From: Diphasiastrum complanatum
Taxonomy: Eukaryota > Streptophyta > Lycopodiopsida > Lycopodiales > Lycopodiaceae
DNA: 64,000 nt
Reading direction: 5' to 3'
NCBI GenBank assembly: GCA_029204225.1
Contig: CM055095.1
Location: 75,863,715-75,927,714 of the forward strand
Part shown: positions 44,240-55,700 of the stretch, one piece after another
How the letters are laid out: the number at the start of each line of letters is the position of its first letter
How positions within the stretch are numbered: the first letter of the stretch is position 1
Position numbers and translations under genes: made by a program
Notes under the pieces: model-generated
Seen by the model: the letters and a program-made list of their open reading frames with translations, nothing else
The model's database searches: none
Told to the model about the DNA's origin: nothing

Positions 44240-44765
44240 AGCTTACTCTTTCTCTCTCTCTCTTTTTCTCTCATAAAAAGTATAAAAACATTCAATCCCA
44301 ATAACAATCACTTTTCCTCCATCTCTCATAAAAGCATGAGAGATGGAGGAAAAGTGACAGAGAGCAAGGACATTCATAAATTCATTTCATAGAGAACCAA
44401 TCTTCTTTATTGAAATGAAGATATGTACATCTGTAGGAAACTCGAGTTAGTCTCTTTTTATAGTAGAGAGGAGGACTCTGGCCTCTGAATCCTATTGGTC
44501 CATTTCTACCTCCCTAACTATTCAAATTTAAAAAAGAGTGAGAACTATCCAAATTGGAGGGAAACCCAACTTTATTCACTAACTTGACATTTAGGCCCTG
44601 CGACATTAAAAGTCCCGCAAAAAGGCCTAAAGTCCTTTTATTAACTTTCTAATTAATCAAATCTCTATGTGATCATCGGGTTGGACTTACACATGCAGGG
44701 TGCCAAATCCCTCTCACTTATTAACTAGGGTTAGGGTTGCCTTGGGATCCGCAAGCCCTCCAACA
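44240..44765 (-). mobile_element. LTR F, 3' LTR of a minus-strand element
   Basis: The minus strand begins TGTTGGAGGGCTTGCGG at 44,765, after a purine stretch GGTGGGAGATAC. A CCAAT box (44,494-44,498) lies about 30 bp before CTACTATAAAAAGAG (44,453-44,466), and AATAAAGAAG follows as a possible poly(A) signal (about 44,394-44,403). The start and TATA are well supported. The inner end (R/U5) is approximate and includes the hairpin at 44,309-44,356. Confidence 0.6.
44309..44356. repeat. Perfect 21-bp inverted repeat with 6-nt loop
   Basis: The left arm 44,309-44,329 (starting CACTTTTCCTCC) pairs base for base with 44,336-44,356 (ending GGAGGAAAAGTG) around AAAAGC. It lies downstream of the LTR F TATA on the minus strand, so it would be transcribed. 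Confidence 0.92.
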
Positions 44766-47100
44766 GTATCTCCCACCAAAACTGGTGGTGGTCCCATGAG
44801 ACCTACGAGATGCAGTTATTGTGGGCTTTTATTTGCTTCACGTTGAATCTTTATTAAATGATACTGCACCTTCTCTATAAGATCGAGTCGGACAGTGTTG
44901 AAATCTAAAATGTGTGGCAAAAAACAACGGTGGGCTCCGACGATCCATTTTAAAGTTGTCCAAGATGTGAATCGAGATTCCCAGGAGGCTCCCATCATTG
45001 CGACACAGAAATACAATCTAGTCACCGACAGCTAATCCTTAATGCTCTCTGACGTCATTGGCTTATTCGGATCGAATGCCAAAGGAGGAAGGCAATCATC
45101 CCATTGCGTTGCCACAGATTCCAATAGAGTCAAATCTTTTGCAAAAAGCGTCGATTGCCTCACTGTCAGATCAGGAGAGTGTATATACTCCCGTTGGTAT
45201 GCTTGTAATGCCTAGTGAAAATCCACTGAAATTTCCCAACTATAAGGTTGGTGGATGATTGGCCAGTTCGGTGTATGGATAGTAATTTTGTCCATGGCCA
45301 ATCCCAAATCCTTCCACTTATTCCTACGTGACATTGGTACATAGTATGAATCCCCTGAAATTTGAGGCCCAGCTTCCAACAACTGAGCAGTAGCCTTTTC
45401 ATATGTGTTGATGGTTGCTTTGGCCTTTGCCAACTCAGTTGAAGTTGTACCCTTAAATCTGTCAAAGCAGCCTTGGAATCCTTGAAGAACCACTTTATAG
45501 GTTTCAACCTTTTTAAACAAATATGTGATTTATGTCAGAGTTACCGGATGATCAGGTATTTGCATTTGTAGATACGCATCATGCTCAAGGGTGGTCGCGT
45601 CCAATTCACCTTGGAGACGTGTTCGATCTTGTTCCGCCATCTGCAGTTGACCCTGGAGCAGCTACACTTATTACTTTGCATCATGCACGGCCCTGTCCAC
45701 TTGATCTTGGGCGGTTGTGAGGGCATTCTATAGGGAACTGACATAATCCTCTAGGCGATTAGCCAATTGTTGTGTCGTCTTTTTCTCAGCTTCAGACTTA
45801 GCTTCGTGTTGCTTGGCAATCTTCAACTCTTTGTCTAACTGAATGGCTTTCTGGATGATGAGTGTATTCTCAGATCCCATGTCTGAGATGTGCTGTTCCA
45901 TTTCTTTTTTCTTATCCAGCATAGACTGGATCACTTGCGCAAGTCTTGAGACTAAACCAAGAGCATCACCATAATCTATTGTTGTGGAGGTGTTAGCAGC
46001 AGATGGACCTGGCGGTATTGTCTCTGATTGGCATTGAGTAGGTGCCTGTAACTCTTCTTCTTCTTCAAAGAGGTCTTCTTCTTCATAGCCCTCAGGCACT
46101 ATCGCATCGAACTACTTTGGTGATTTGACAGCTTGCCCGACCCGAATTGTGGCTGGTACGACTTCAACTTGATGTTGTTGGTTAATCTGAAAAGAGTCTT
46201 CAAAACCAGTAGTAGTATCATGAAACTATTTGAATCCTCTTCCAGGGGACTGGAGTTCAAAGGGCGCAGGGCTCTGGGCATTACAAAAATTTTTGAGCCC
46301 CCAAAGGGGTCGGAATCATCGAACATGTCCATGAAATGTTGGGTGTTTGGGAAAACAGCTCCTGTGTGTGGAGGTGAGGCGGCCTGGACAACTATGATGG
46401 GAATGGTAGCCCAATGGTCACAGACTATCCTTGAGAGGAAGCAGAGGCGAGGGAAGCATAAGAGACGGGGGGAATAGGTAGTTCAGTGCGAATAGCAGTA
46501 GGGGAGGGGAAGCGCAGCTGAAGATGTTTGCCTATTACGACGTCGTGACATGGAAGGCGAGTCAAGAATGACGATCTCGCTACATGAATGACGTCGACTA
46601 TGTCAGCTAGATGCTTGTTGAGATGACTCGGCCAGTGCTTCTTCATGCACGGAATCCATACGAAAACCATGGATTTTATTTTCAAGGTGGGAGTCTTCTA
46701 GGAGTGATAATATAGGGCCAACAGCAAATTGCTGCTTGGTATTGCTCTTGATTGCTCATTTGAGCTCTCCAAAAACGGTCTTGAACCAATTATATAGTTC
46801 CAGAGGAGCCTTGGCTATCTTGGCATGAGACTCAACTATCCTATGCAAAATCTGGGAAGTAATATGGTCTTTCCTGAGGTTGCCAACCATCAGGAAGTTG
46901 TTGAAGAACTGAGCAGCAGCCTGAATGGCCGGATCAGTAATGGCTTCTAGAAGATAGTCATCATTAGTCCAGTGCAGATAACTGGTAATGTCAATATAAG
47001 GCTTAATAGTCTGTTTAGTTTTCTTATGCTTTGGGGAGGCTTGGATACCAGATTTGAAGAATTTCAAATCATTCAGGATCCAATCCATGTCCCTGATCTT
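44766..47100 (-). pseudogene. Internal region of LTR element F, large unrecognised protein
   Basis: Minus-strand pieces in order from high to low follow. 46,756-47,088 has IDITSYLHWTNDDYLLEAIT and SHAKIAKAPLELYNWFKTVF. 46,099-46,332 has DSDPFGG. 45,728-46,099 begins with an acidic tail, then a long coiled coil (SRLAQVIQSMLDKKKEMEQH to TTQQLANRLEDYVSSL). 45,212-45,520 has more coiled coil (AKAKATINTYEKATAQLLEA) and YYVPMSRRNKWKDLGLAM. 44,816-45,170 has DCLPPLAFDPNKP and a homologue of the element E fragment. No gag zinc knuckle or pol motif was seen, so this is probably a non-autonomous LTR element coding for a structural-type protein. It is interrupted by LTR B at 47,101. Confidence 0.5.
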
Positions 47101-47696
47101 TGGTTACAATAAGGTGCAAACCAACAATCCTCCCAATGTAAAAAAATCAGCATCTACATACAAAATGAGATGCAAACTCTAAGAGATATTGATCAAACAT
47201 GAACCAAAACATAAAATTTGTTTGTTGTCCGTACAATTATAGTACCCTACTATATCTCACACGTGTGAAACCGAAAATAACAAAATAAGAGCATTCTACA
47301 AACAAGATTGCAAGATAACATCATGAGAGTGCACCAATGAGTAGTAGAACCCAAAGAGAACCATGTATAATGATGAAATGAGAGAGAGAAGAGATAAGAT
47401 ATGTCTCTCCACGAGTTACATCCTTTTATAGAGTTTTCAAACCCTATTTGGCCACTTGGCTTTCCCTCCAAAACGTAAACCCTACTATTTTTGGGTCTAG
47501 ATTCAATGTACCCAAAGTTCAAATTTAAATCTCTCTCAAACTCGACTACCAACTTTCCCACACTTTCAAAAAGTTTTTATTGAATGTATTTTAAACTAAT
47601 ATAACTTCAAAAAGTTTATCTCTAAGTCTAGAATGAGTTTTGGCCTATTATTGACAATTTACCAAAATATGACTAAACTAGTTGAAATCTCTCACA
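47101..47696 (-). mobile_element. LTR B (596 bp), 3' LTR of a minus-strand element
   Basis: Same limits and length as LTR A, starting TGTGAGAGATTTC and ending ATTGTAACCA on the minus strand. CACACGTGTG lies at 47,258-47,267. Its polypurine tract (47,697-47,709) has two changes relative to copy A. It is inserted at the broken end of element F. Confidence 0.85.
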
Positions 47697-48591
47697 CACT
47701 CTCTTCAACTAGTTTTGGCATAGTTTTGACAATAGAACTTTGATCCAACTTTAAAATGATCTTCATCCTAAGTATAGATCTCCTTTCTAAGCTTCTAAAG
47801 TATCTTTCATAATTGATATAGAGAATAGTATCCAAATTGGATGCTTCACTATTTCTTACATCAATTTTACACATCAAGATATAACTAGAACATGAAGAAC
47901 CAAATAGAATGTGAATGAAATGATTCCTCCATGTTTCAAACTTTGAACTCTATGGAAAATTACAGCAACCAAACAATAATTGTGAGTGATGACCATTTGC
48001 TTGCTTGTCTCCTCCAACTTTGTCCTTTCTTGATATGTCTCCACCATAAAACTCCATGGATGAGCCTCCATCTCCATTTTGCCACAAGAAACCACCAGAC
48101 CTTGGAAATCCATTAGTAGGTGAGTACATTAATGATGCAAATCTAGCACCACATGGCTCCATAAACCTAATAGGTTGCACTAGTCCATCTTCAAGGTCTA
48201 CTTGACACAAGAAAATGACCATGAATTCACCAAAAATTGACAATCTCCAAGTATTGGCACCAAGTAGCTCAAAACTTGAAAACTTGATCATGGATGAGTG
48301 ATATAATGATCCTCCAATAGCTTCATTTCCATCAGCAAAACCGGCCAAGAATGCTAGTACAACTCCAACAATAAGATATTGCAAGACAATGTAGCTAGTT
48401 TGTCCATATCTTGACAATTTGCACACATCCACATGAAATAGCTCAAACATGAGACAAAACAAGTAAAGTAAACTTGAAAAAAACTTCCTTGCTGCTCCTT
48501 TGACCTTACTTGAGTCTTCAATAAGCTGCAAAAATAGATCCCTAACATCTTTGACAAATAACCTTCGTTTGATGCTCTTGACTAGCTCCAA
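47692..48591 (-). pseudogene. 3' frame of LTR element B, non-gag-pol, membrane-like
   Basis: One frame runs from 48,591 to the TGA in the LTR start, broken by a single TAG near 47,950 (CCAGAG in copy A, CCATAG here). That is close to 300 codons. The N-terminal part has basic residues (SIKRRLFVKDVRDLF), then two hydrophobic stretches (FFSSLLYLFCLMFELF and IVLQYLIVGVVLAFLAGFAD) that could span a membrane. The middle has GFPRSGGFLWQNGDGGSSME and YGGDISRKDKVGGDKQ. No retroelement enzyme motif is seen. Sequence above about 48,600 is gypsy RNase H, so the 5' part of this element is lost or joined to it. The function is unknown. Confidence 0.55.
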
Positions 48592-48599
48592 ATTGTCAC

Positions 48600-50090
48600 C
48601 TTTCCTTTTGTGTCGTTGAAGAATCTATACTTTTGTCAAAGAGTCATTTGGTTGTCCTAGCTTCAGATACTCAACAATATTCGCTGCCCACTCAGGTACT
48701 GCCTCTACATAGAATAATGCAGCGTCAGGTGATTCATCATCCACTTTAGTATTAACTGGTGCGGATTCAATTCACGAAACGTGGTCGGCTAGATAATGTT
48801 GCTTCCCCTTACGAACCACAATTCGAAAGTCAAATTCAGTTAATAACAGTAACCATTTTGCAATACGTCCAGTATTGCACGTCTTGTTTACCAAGTAAAG
48901 TAACGGCTGGTGATCCATATAAAATGCAAAGTGCATTTCCATGAGGTAATGACAAAATTTTCATAAAAGCAAAAAATCATGGCTAACGCTTCATGTTCTG
49001 TTGTTGAATAGTTCTTCTACGAATTTGTAAGCTGTTTGTTTGCAAATCATATTGGATAGTCCTTCTTATAGTCACCTGGTTGCGTCAAAACTGATCCAAT
49101 TGCATATTTTGAGGCATCAGTGTGAACATGAAACTCAACCGTCCAATTTGGAGAAACAATAATCAGTTTGTATATAGGTCTTGCTAAATCCGCAAAGAAG
49201 ATAATAAAAATTCGATAGTAGTTTGCATGACCCATAAACACATAAATTCCACAAATTGTTGTTGGCAGTGGGAATTCCACAATAACCTTGATTTTAGAAT
49301 AATCTATGGCAATGCCATGTCTTGATATCCCATGCCCAAGCACAACTCCGTGGGAAACCCATATCTGGCATTTTTTTGGATTTAGGAAAATTTGATACTT
49401 GTGACATCTTTCAACTACTTTCTCCAATCGATCCAAGTGGTCTATATCTGTGCTATGGACTCCAAGGTCATCCAAGTAAATTTCAAAGAATTTATGTAGA
49501 TAATGTTTAAAAGCAAATTGCATTACTCTTTGGAACGAACTTGGTGCATTACAGAGTTCAAACGACATTACTTTGTTAGCATAGGTGCTTGATTCTGTTG
49601 CAAAAGCTATTTTGTGATGATCTGCAGGTACAATCTTGACTTGGTTGTAACCACTAAATCCATCCAGAAAACTATAAGCTTCCGCTCTAGCAAGGCGATC
49701 CAAAATGCTTTTAGTAAAAGGTAACGGAAAGTGATCCTTCCGCGTCACTTTGTTCAAGGCCTTGAAATTCACACAAATTCTCAATTTTTCATTCTTCTTA
49801 GGAACAATGACAATCGGTGAAACCCATTCTGTATGCTCGATCTCATAAATGAAATCGACGTCAAGCAGTCTCTGAAGCTCTTTCTTTATCAGATCTGCAA
49901 TATTAGGAATACAACAATAGAACTTTGTAACCTTTGGAACTGCATCAGGTATTAATCCATGCAAAACAATCTTAATACTTAATAAGTAACGTTCAGAGTG
50001 CTTGAAACTATTCAGAATTAAGTTATGATCAAACTTGTACAATTCTTTCTGGTTCTCCTGGTTCAGCAAGATTCATAGGCTGTGTCCTAG
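48600..50090 (-). pseudogene. Ty3/gypsy RT and RNase H
   Basis: The frame 49,047-50,069 (340 codons) is open. It has WVSPIVIVPKKNEKLRICVN, LARAEAYSFLDGFSGYNQVK with the motif A Asp, and MSFELCNAPSSFQRVMQFAF. FFEIYLDDLGVHS follows, a motif C with Leu in YLDD, and then FLNPKKCQIWVSHGVVLGHG. RNase H starts WTVEFHVHTDASKYAIGSVL. After the stop at 49,047 it goes on in broken frames (YSTTEHEALAMI, then ADH-type pieces near 48,780). Integrase is absent. RT may once have worked, but RNase H is broken. Confidence 0.85.
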
Positions 50091-51903
50091 CTGGGCCATC
50101 GTAAACATTTTTCGATTTTGGCACATGTTCTTCAGGTTCACGATGTGCTTTGGGTAACATGATAACCACATCATCCAGTGTATAGTGTTTAAAATGTTCG
50201 GGCATATCATGTTGGACTACATATGCTTGTTCTTTGTCAAAAGGACTTGTCTTGGATCTTCGCTTAGCCTTATTAGTAGGAATTGATCATGGAGGTGATG
50301 ACTTCTAAGAAGATAAACTCTTCTTTGAAGGTGAAGACTTCCTAGTCGATGATGTCTTGCTAGAACTCTGACTTGTAGAATCATCCTTGACTTTTCCTTT
50401 GCCTTTATCCAGTAAGGGTGGCACATTCTTTGAATCAATCTTTTGAGGAGGATTTTCCCATTTCAGGACTGTATTATAATGTTGCTTGGCTTGTTTCTTT
50501 GTCGTTGATCCTGTGATCCTGCCTTCCTTCAATATAACTACTTTTGGCGGTTTTATTGTTGGTTCATCAGGAATATTACGCACTCCAAATCTGGTCGGAT
50601 CCATATGATTTAGAATCTGCTCATCAGTAAACCAACTTCAGGAACTCTCCCAATGCAATATTGATCTTACTAGACAAAATATTCATGAGCAGTTCTGTTT
50701 GCGGTGCTTCTGGTTCAGTCATCTTGAAGGGTTCTTCATGATGATGCAACTGAACATTCATATTAGTATGTGAATTTTCCAGTGGCTGCAATGGTGAAGA
50801 ACGAACTTCGGTTGTTGCTCTAGCAGCTTCAAGCTTCTCTTCTTCTTGTAGATGTTTAATCCATTGCCTCATATCCTGATATCTTCTTTTTTCTATATGA
50901 AGATTTGGATAGACTCTAGATGATGCTGGTATATCAGTTAATGGTATAGAATCAGCAGGTACTGGATCTGCTACCGGTTCTTTCTGCTTCTGGCTTTGGT
51001 GACCACCATCAAGGGTACACTTGGTTTATTCTGAGCTACTAGTCTTTGCTTGATTGTTTTTATATTTACAGGAGTTGAAGCCGGTGGTGACTTCGGTTTT
51101 GCTAGAGCTTCCTTATAGCAATGCCCATAACCATAGTCATGACAAAATGGTACAAATTTTTCTTTATTTGGACATTCTACAACTCTGTGATTTTCTCCAA
51201 ATGCAAAGCATCCAAGTGGCACTCTGGTCTAGTTTCTAGATGCTTGTTGTTGTGTGGCAACATAAATAGCATATTGTTCTGAAGATCCACCTTCTTGATC
51301 ATTACCATAGTTCCATTGCTCGACACTTCTATAAGGTTCTAGTTCCATCAAATTGGCGAGAGGAGCGAGGTGCTTTGGTGGGGCAGGTAAGGCTAATCGT
51401 TCCGGGTATCCAAGAGCAGATTGACAAGGTCTAGCTGCCGTATTTCCTCCATAATGTGGTTCTCGATATCCCATTTGGGCATACTGTTGTTGAATTATCC
51501 AGGGATTGAAGTTGCAAAAAGCAGTCTCATGATCAGACGAATCACACAAATGGCATATACTGATTCCCATTCGTTTTTTCAATTGAGGACACTTATTCAC
51601 TATGTGATTTCCTATACAAATAGAACACCAAACATTTTCCCTGGTAGAAAAAGTCTTTGCAAGCTTCTCAGGTTCCTTGTTCGCTTGTCCATGAAAATCT
51701 TCCAAGGCTTTGATCTTCTCATCAAATTGCGACTGCAACTTTTCCATCTGTTTCTGCTGGTTCTTTTCGGATTTCTCAAACTCATTGAGCATCATTTCTG
51801 CAGTAGCATTGACATTCGTTGATGCAATAGTGGTGGATGTCGTAGTGGTCTGCCCTACTATATAAGACAACATACTGATATTTGGCTTTGTGAAAAGTGC
51901 CAT
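50091..51903 (-). pseudogene. Ty3/gypsy Gag-protease region
   Basis: Starts at ATG 51,901-51,903. The first frame (51,229-51,903) has a Gln/Glu-rich coiled coil, then zinc-binding motifs CSICIGNHIVNKC and CHLCDSSDHETAFC. The next frame (50,971-51,222) has CFAFGENHRVVEC and a second Cys/His group. Further frames (50,217-50,872) are basic and Ser-rich, with PPKVVILKEGRITGST. A clear protease DTG was not found. Stops between frames indicate decay. Confidence 0.7.
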
Positions 51904-52131
51904 TTGTCAGAGAGTTGTGTCAAGAAATCTCTCATCTGTTTGTTTGGGATACTGCAAATCACACCAGATAGTGTCTAGTACTGCCATTCAGAGTTTTGAG
52001 GCTTCATAGTTTTCACATTACTGATCTCTGTTTGTTTGAACGATCACTCTCTTCGAAATCTCCCTCTAAAAGTTCTTATATTCTCTCTACTTTGCATGTC
52101 CATACCAATATCGGATCCAAGCACACTAGTT
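51904..52131 (-). other. Possible gypsy leader up to the copia insertion
   Basis: Lies between the gag start and the copia target duplication. It likely continues at 58,573 on the other side of the copia. No primer site or LTR was recognised. Confidence 0.4.
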
Positions 52132-52136
52132 GAAGA
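52132..52136. other. Target-site duplication, left
   Basis: GAAGA directly before the LTR, identical to 58,568-58,572. Confidence 0.93.
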
Positions 52137-52791
52137 TGTGAAAAATACAGATCCTAAGTGGATCTAAACTCCAAGATCATTGGCTTGAATGCTTGCACTC
52201 CAAACTACATAAGCTAGGAATTGGCAACACATTCTATGCTACCTAGAATGCAAAGAACTTGATCAAAAAGCATTTATCACAAATGGAAACTTCCATAAAC
52301 ATCAAGTGCGGCCCAAAATAGCATTATACAGTCCATAATACATCAGCCTACCACTTTTGGAAAGCACCTAAGATCATACACAATAGCTTGAAGACAATAC
52401 ACACAACAATGCTCTCAATGGAGGAAGAAACAATGACAATGATCTATTGATCTCAATGAAGCATACAAAAGGTTTCTCCAACCTGTTCTCCACGACTTCC
52501 CTACTATTTATGGATGAGGAAGATGACTCTCTCTCCTCTCTCTAGAAGGTACTTGACCCTAGATATTCCCTATATAGGAAAAATAGCTAAAAATGGCTTA
52601 TATGACCAAAATACATCAAAATGGTCTCATTTTGAAGGGTATGAAGTTTGACACTTCATCATACTGAAAAAATACAGTAAATAAAAACATTGTGGCCTGG
52701 TTTACACGTGTGAAACTCCAGAACCAAAACTATTTACAATTTTAGCCAATTTAGGCCTCAAACTAGCTAGGAAATGTTGACAATTTTCACA
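52137..52791 (-). mobile_element. Intact copia, 3' LTR (655 bp)
   Basis: On the minus strand it begins TGTGAAAATTGTC and ends TATTTTTCACA. It differs from the 5' LTR at four positions of 655. TATA-like CATAAATAG (52,504-52,512) is followed by GGGAAGTCGTGGAGA. A palindromic CCTATATAGG lies at about 52,569-52,578, and TACACGTGTG at 52,703-52,712. Confidence 0.97.
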
Positions 52792-55700
52792 CTCCCTCTT
52801 CAACATTGGATGCTAGTTTCAACATAGTCTTTGAGCACATTCCAAGATTAGATCTATGCATTAAATATAGGTCCTTTCCCAATGGTTTGGTGAAGATATC
52901 AGCCACACACTCCTTTGAAGAGACATGTTGAAGCTCCACCTCTTTGGCAATGACTTGATCTCTCACAAAATGGTGAGCAATCTCAATGTGCTTGCTCCTT
53001 GCATGAAAAACAGGATTGCTTGCCAAGCTTTGGGCTGAAAGGTTATCACAAAGTATGATTGGAGTCTTCTCTGGTTCCAGCAAGTGAAGATCCAATAACA
53101 TCCTCTTGATCCAAAGAATCTCCTTGGTGCATGTTGTTAATGCCTTGTACTCGGCTTCGGTGGAAGATAGAGAGATAGTTGGTTGCTTCTTTGATAGCCA
53201 TGAGACCACTCCATCTCCAAGATAGATTGCAAAGGAACTTGTTGACTTCCTATCCATTTGATCACCTGCAAAATCTGAATCTGAAAATCCACAAAGGTTA
53301 GGTGTAGTACCTCCATACAAGATGCCAAAATCTCTAGATCCCGAGATGTATCTAAGTACTCTCTTTCCTAGCTTCCAATGAGCCTCACTAGGATCTTGCA
53401 TAAATTGACTTAGTTTACCAACCACAAAGCTTAGATCAGGTCTTGTGATGGTTAACCATATAAGAGATCCTATTAGCTTTCTATAGAGAGTAATGTCCTT
53501 GAAGGATCTTTCATTACTTCTTGTAGTTAGCTTTACATTTGATTCCATAGGAGTAGAAACAACTTTACAATCTTCCATATGAAACCTTTTTAGAATAGAG
53601 TTAACATACTTTTCTTGACATATGAATGTAGATTTAGAAGTTCTAATAATCTCTATTCCTAAGATATAATGAAGTTTACCAAGATCTTGAATTTCAAACT
53701 CTCTTTTGAGTGCCATCTTGATTTCATCTATATCTAGATTGTTACCACCACTTAAGATAATGTCATCAACATAGATCAAAAGTAAAGTGATATCATTTTC
53801 ATTCAATCTAAAGTAGAGAGAATGATCATACTCACTCATAACAAAGTTTTGAGAAAGTAAGAAGGAATTGAGCTTAGCATACCAACTCCTTGGTGCTTGC
53901 TTTAGCCCATACAAACTCTTTTGGAGATAGCACACATGATTAGGCTCATCATGTGAAACATAGCCCTCGGGTTTCTCCATGTAAATATCTTCTTCAAGAT
54001 CACCATTCAAGAAGGCATTAGTAACATCCATTTGCCACATATCCCAATCATAAAGAGTTGCAAGAGAGATTAGGATTCGAATAGTTACCATCTTTGCCAC
54101 GGGTGCAAAGGTCTCATCATAGTCAATACCATATTCTTGAGCATACCCCTTTGCCACCAACCTTGCCTTGTACTTGTTGATTGATCCATCTTGATTTGTC
54201 TTGATCTTGAAGATCCACTTACAACCAATTGCCTTCTTGTCCTTTGGAAGCTTTACCAACCTCCATGTGTTGCTTTTGATGAGTGCTTGATGCTCATGAT
54301 CCATGGCTTGGATCCATTCCTTCTTTTGAATTGCTTCACCTACACAAGTTGGTTCATCAAAAGAGGTAAGAAAAGCAAAGTTAGAGTTGTCCACCACTTG
54401 CTTTCCTTTTTCATCATAGGTTAGCCTTGATGGCTTAGCCCTTTGCCTTTGAGTCTTCCTTGAAGTTTGATTTGGAGTGGCATCTCCATCTTCATCCAAG
54501 ACATCTTGCACATCATGATGATTAGTAGGCACATCAACATCAACATCAACAACATTGGAAACATTCTCTTCATGAAAGATGACATCCCTACTTATGACAA
54601 CTTTCTTTTTAGAAGGAATGTACACTTTGTAAGCCTTGCTTACTTCACTATAGCCAACAAACACACCCTTCTTTGATGAAGGATCTTCTTTAGTTCTATC
54701 ATCAAGTGTGATATTGACAAAACATGTACATCCAAAGATCCTACAATGATTGACACTCGGCCTTCTACCATAAAGAACCTCATGAGGAGTTTTACCATCC
54801 AAGGAAGCACTTGTCCATCTATTACATAGATATTTAGCACATGCTAAAGCTTCCCCCCAAAAAGACTTAGCAAGATTAGCATGTAGTCTCATTGCCTTGG
54901 CACATTCACAAAGGGTTCTATTCTTCCTCTCGGCCACTCCATTCTGTTGTGGAGTCCTAGGACTAGACATCTCCCTCTTAATCCCATGTGCTATACAAAA
55001 GTCTTTGAACCTATTTGAGGTGTATTCCCCTCCATTATCAGATCTTAAGCATTTGATCTTTGTATTGAATTGGTTTTCCATTTCAGTCTTGAACTTGACA
55101 AATGCAGCAAACACTTCATCCTTACTTTTAAGAAGATAGATCCAAGTATACCTACTAAAGTCATCAATGAAAGTTGCATACATCTTTGCCCCACCATTGC
55201 TAGTTGTACTAGAAGAATGAATATCAGAATGCACAAGTTGAAAAGCTTCTTTAGATCTAGAAGTAGATCTAGAATAAGCAAGTCTATGAGATTTGGACAA
55301 GGCACAATGTTCACAAACACTATTGTTTGCAACAAGACTTTTAGGGAGACCAAGAACAAGCTCTTTCTTTGCCATTACCTCCAAAGATTTGAAGTTGGGA
55401 TGGCCCAACCTCTTGTGCCAAACTTCTTGGTTTGTCAATTGCTCCCTAGCCATACATCCTTCATGATTAGAGATCACACATGCATCAAGCTTGAAAAGTT
55501 TACCATGCCTCCTACCTTGAGCAATCAAGGATCCACATTTACTTATCAAACATGCATCTCCAATGAACTCCACATCAAGTCCTTTGTCAATCATTTGACT
55601 TACACTAAGCAAATTCTTAGTGATTGAAGGAATGTACAAAACATTTTCAAGATTTGCTTTCCTATTTGTTGAAAGGGAAATAGGAATAGTGCCTATGCCT

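Noticed and set aside
46133-46477. 114-codon plus-strand frame
   Set aside because: It is antisense to element F coding pieces and has no motif of its own.
30211-47696. LTRs A and B as the two ends of one 17-kb element
   Set aside because: Both carry a polypurine tract and 3' internal sequence on the same side, so both are 3' LTRs; neither is followed by a primer site.
51421-51822. 133-codon plus-strand frame
   Set aside because: It is antisense to the gypsy Gag zinc-knuckle region.
55070-55627. 185-codon plus-strand frame
   Set aside because: It is antisense to the intact copia integrase; its openness reflects the codon pattern of gag-pol.
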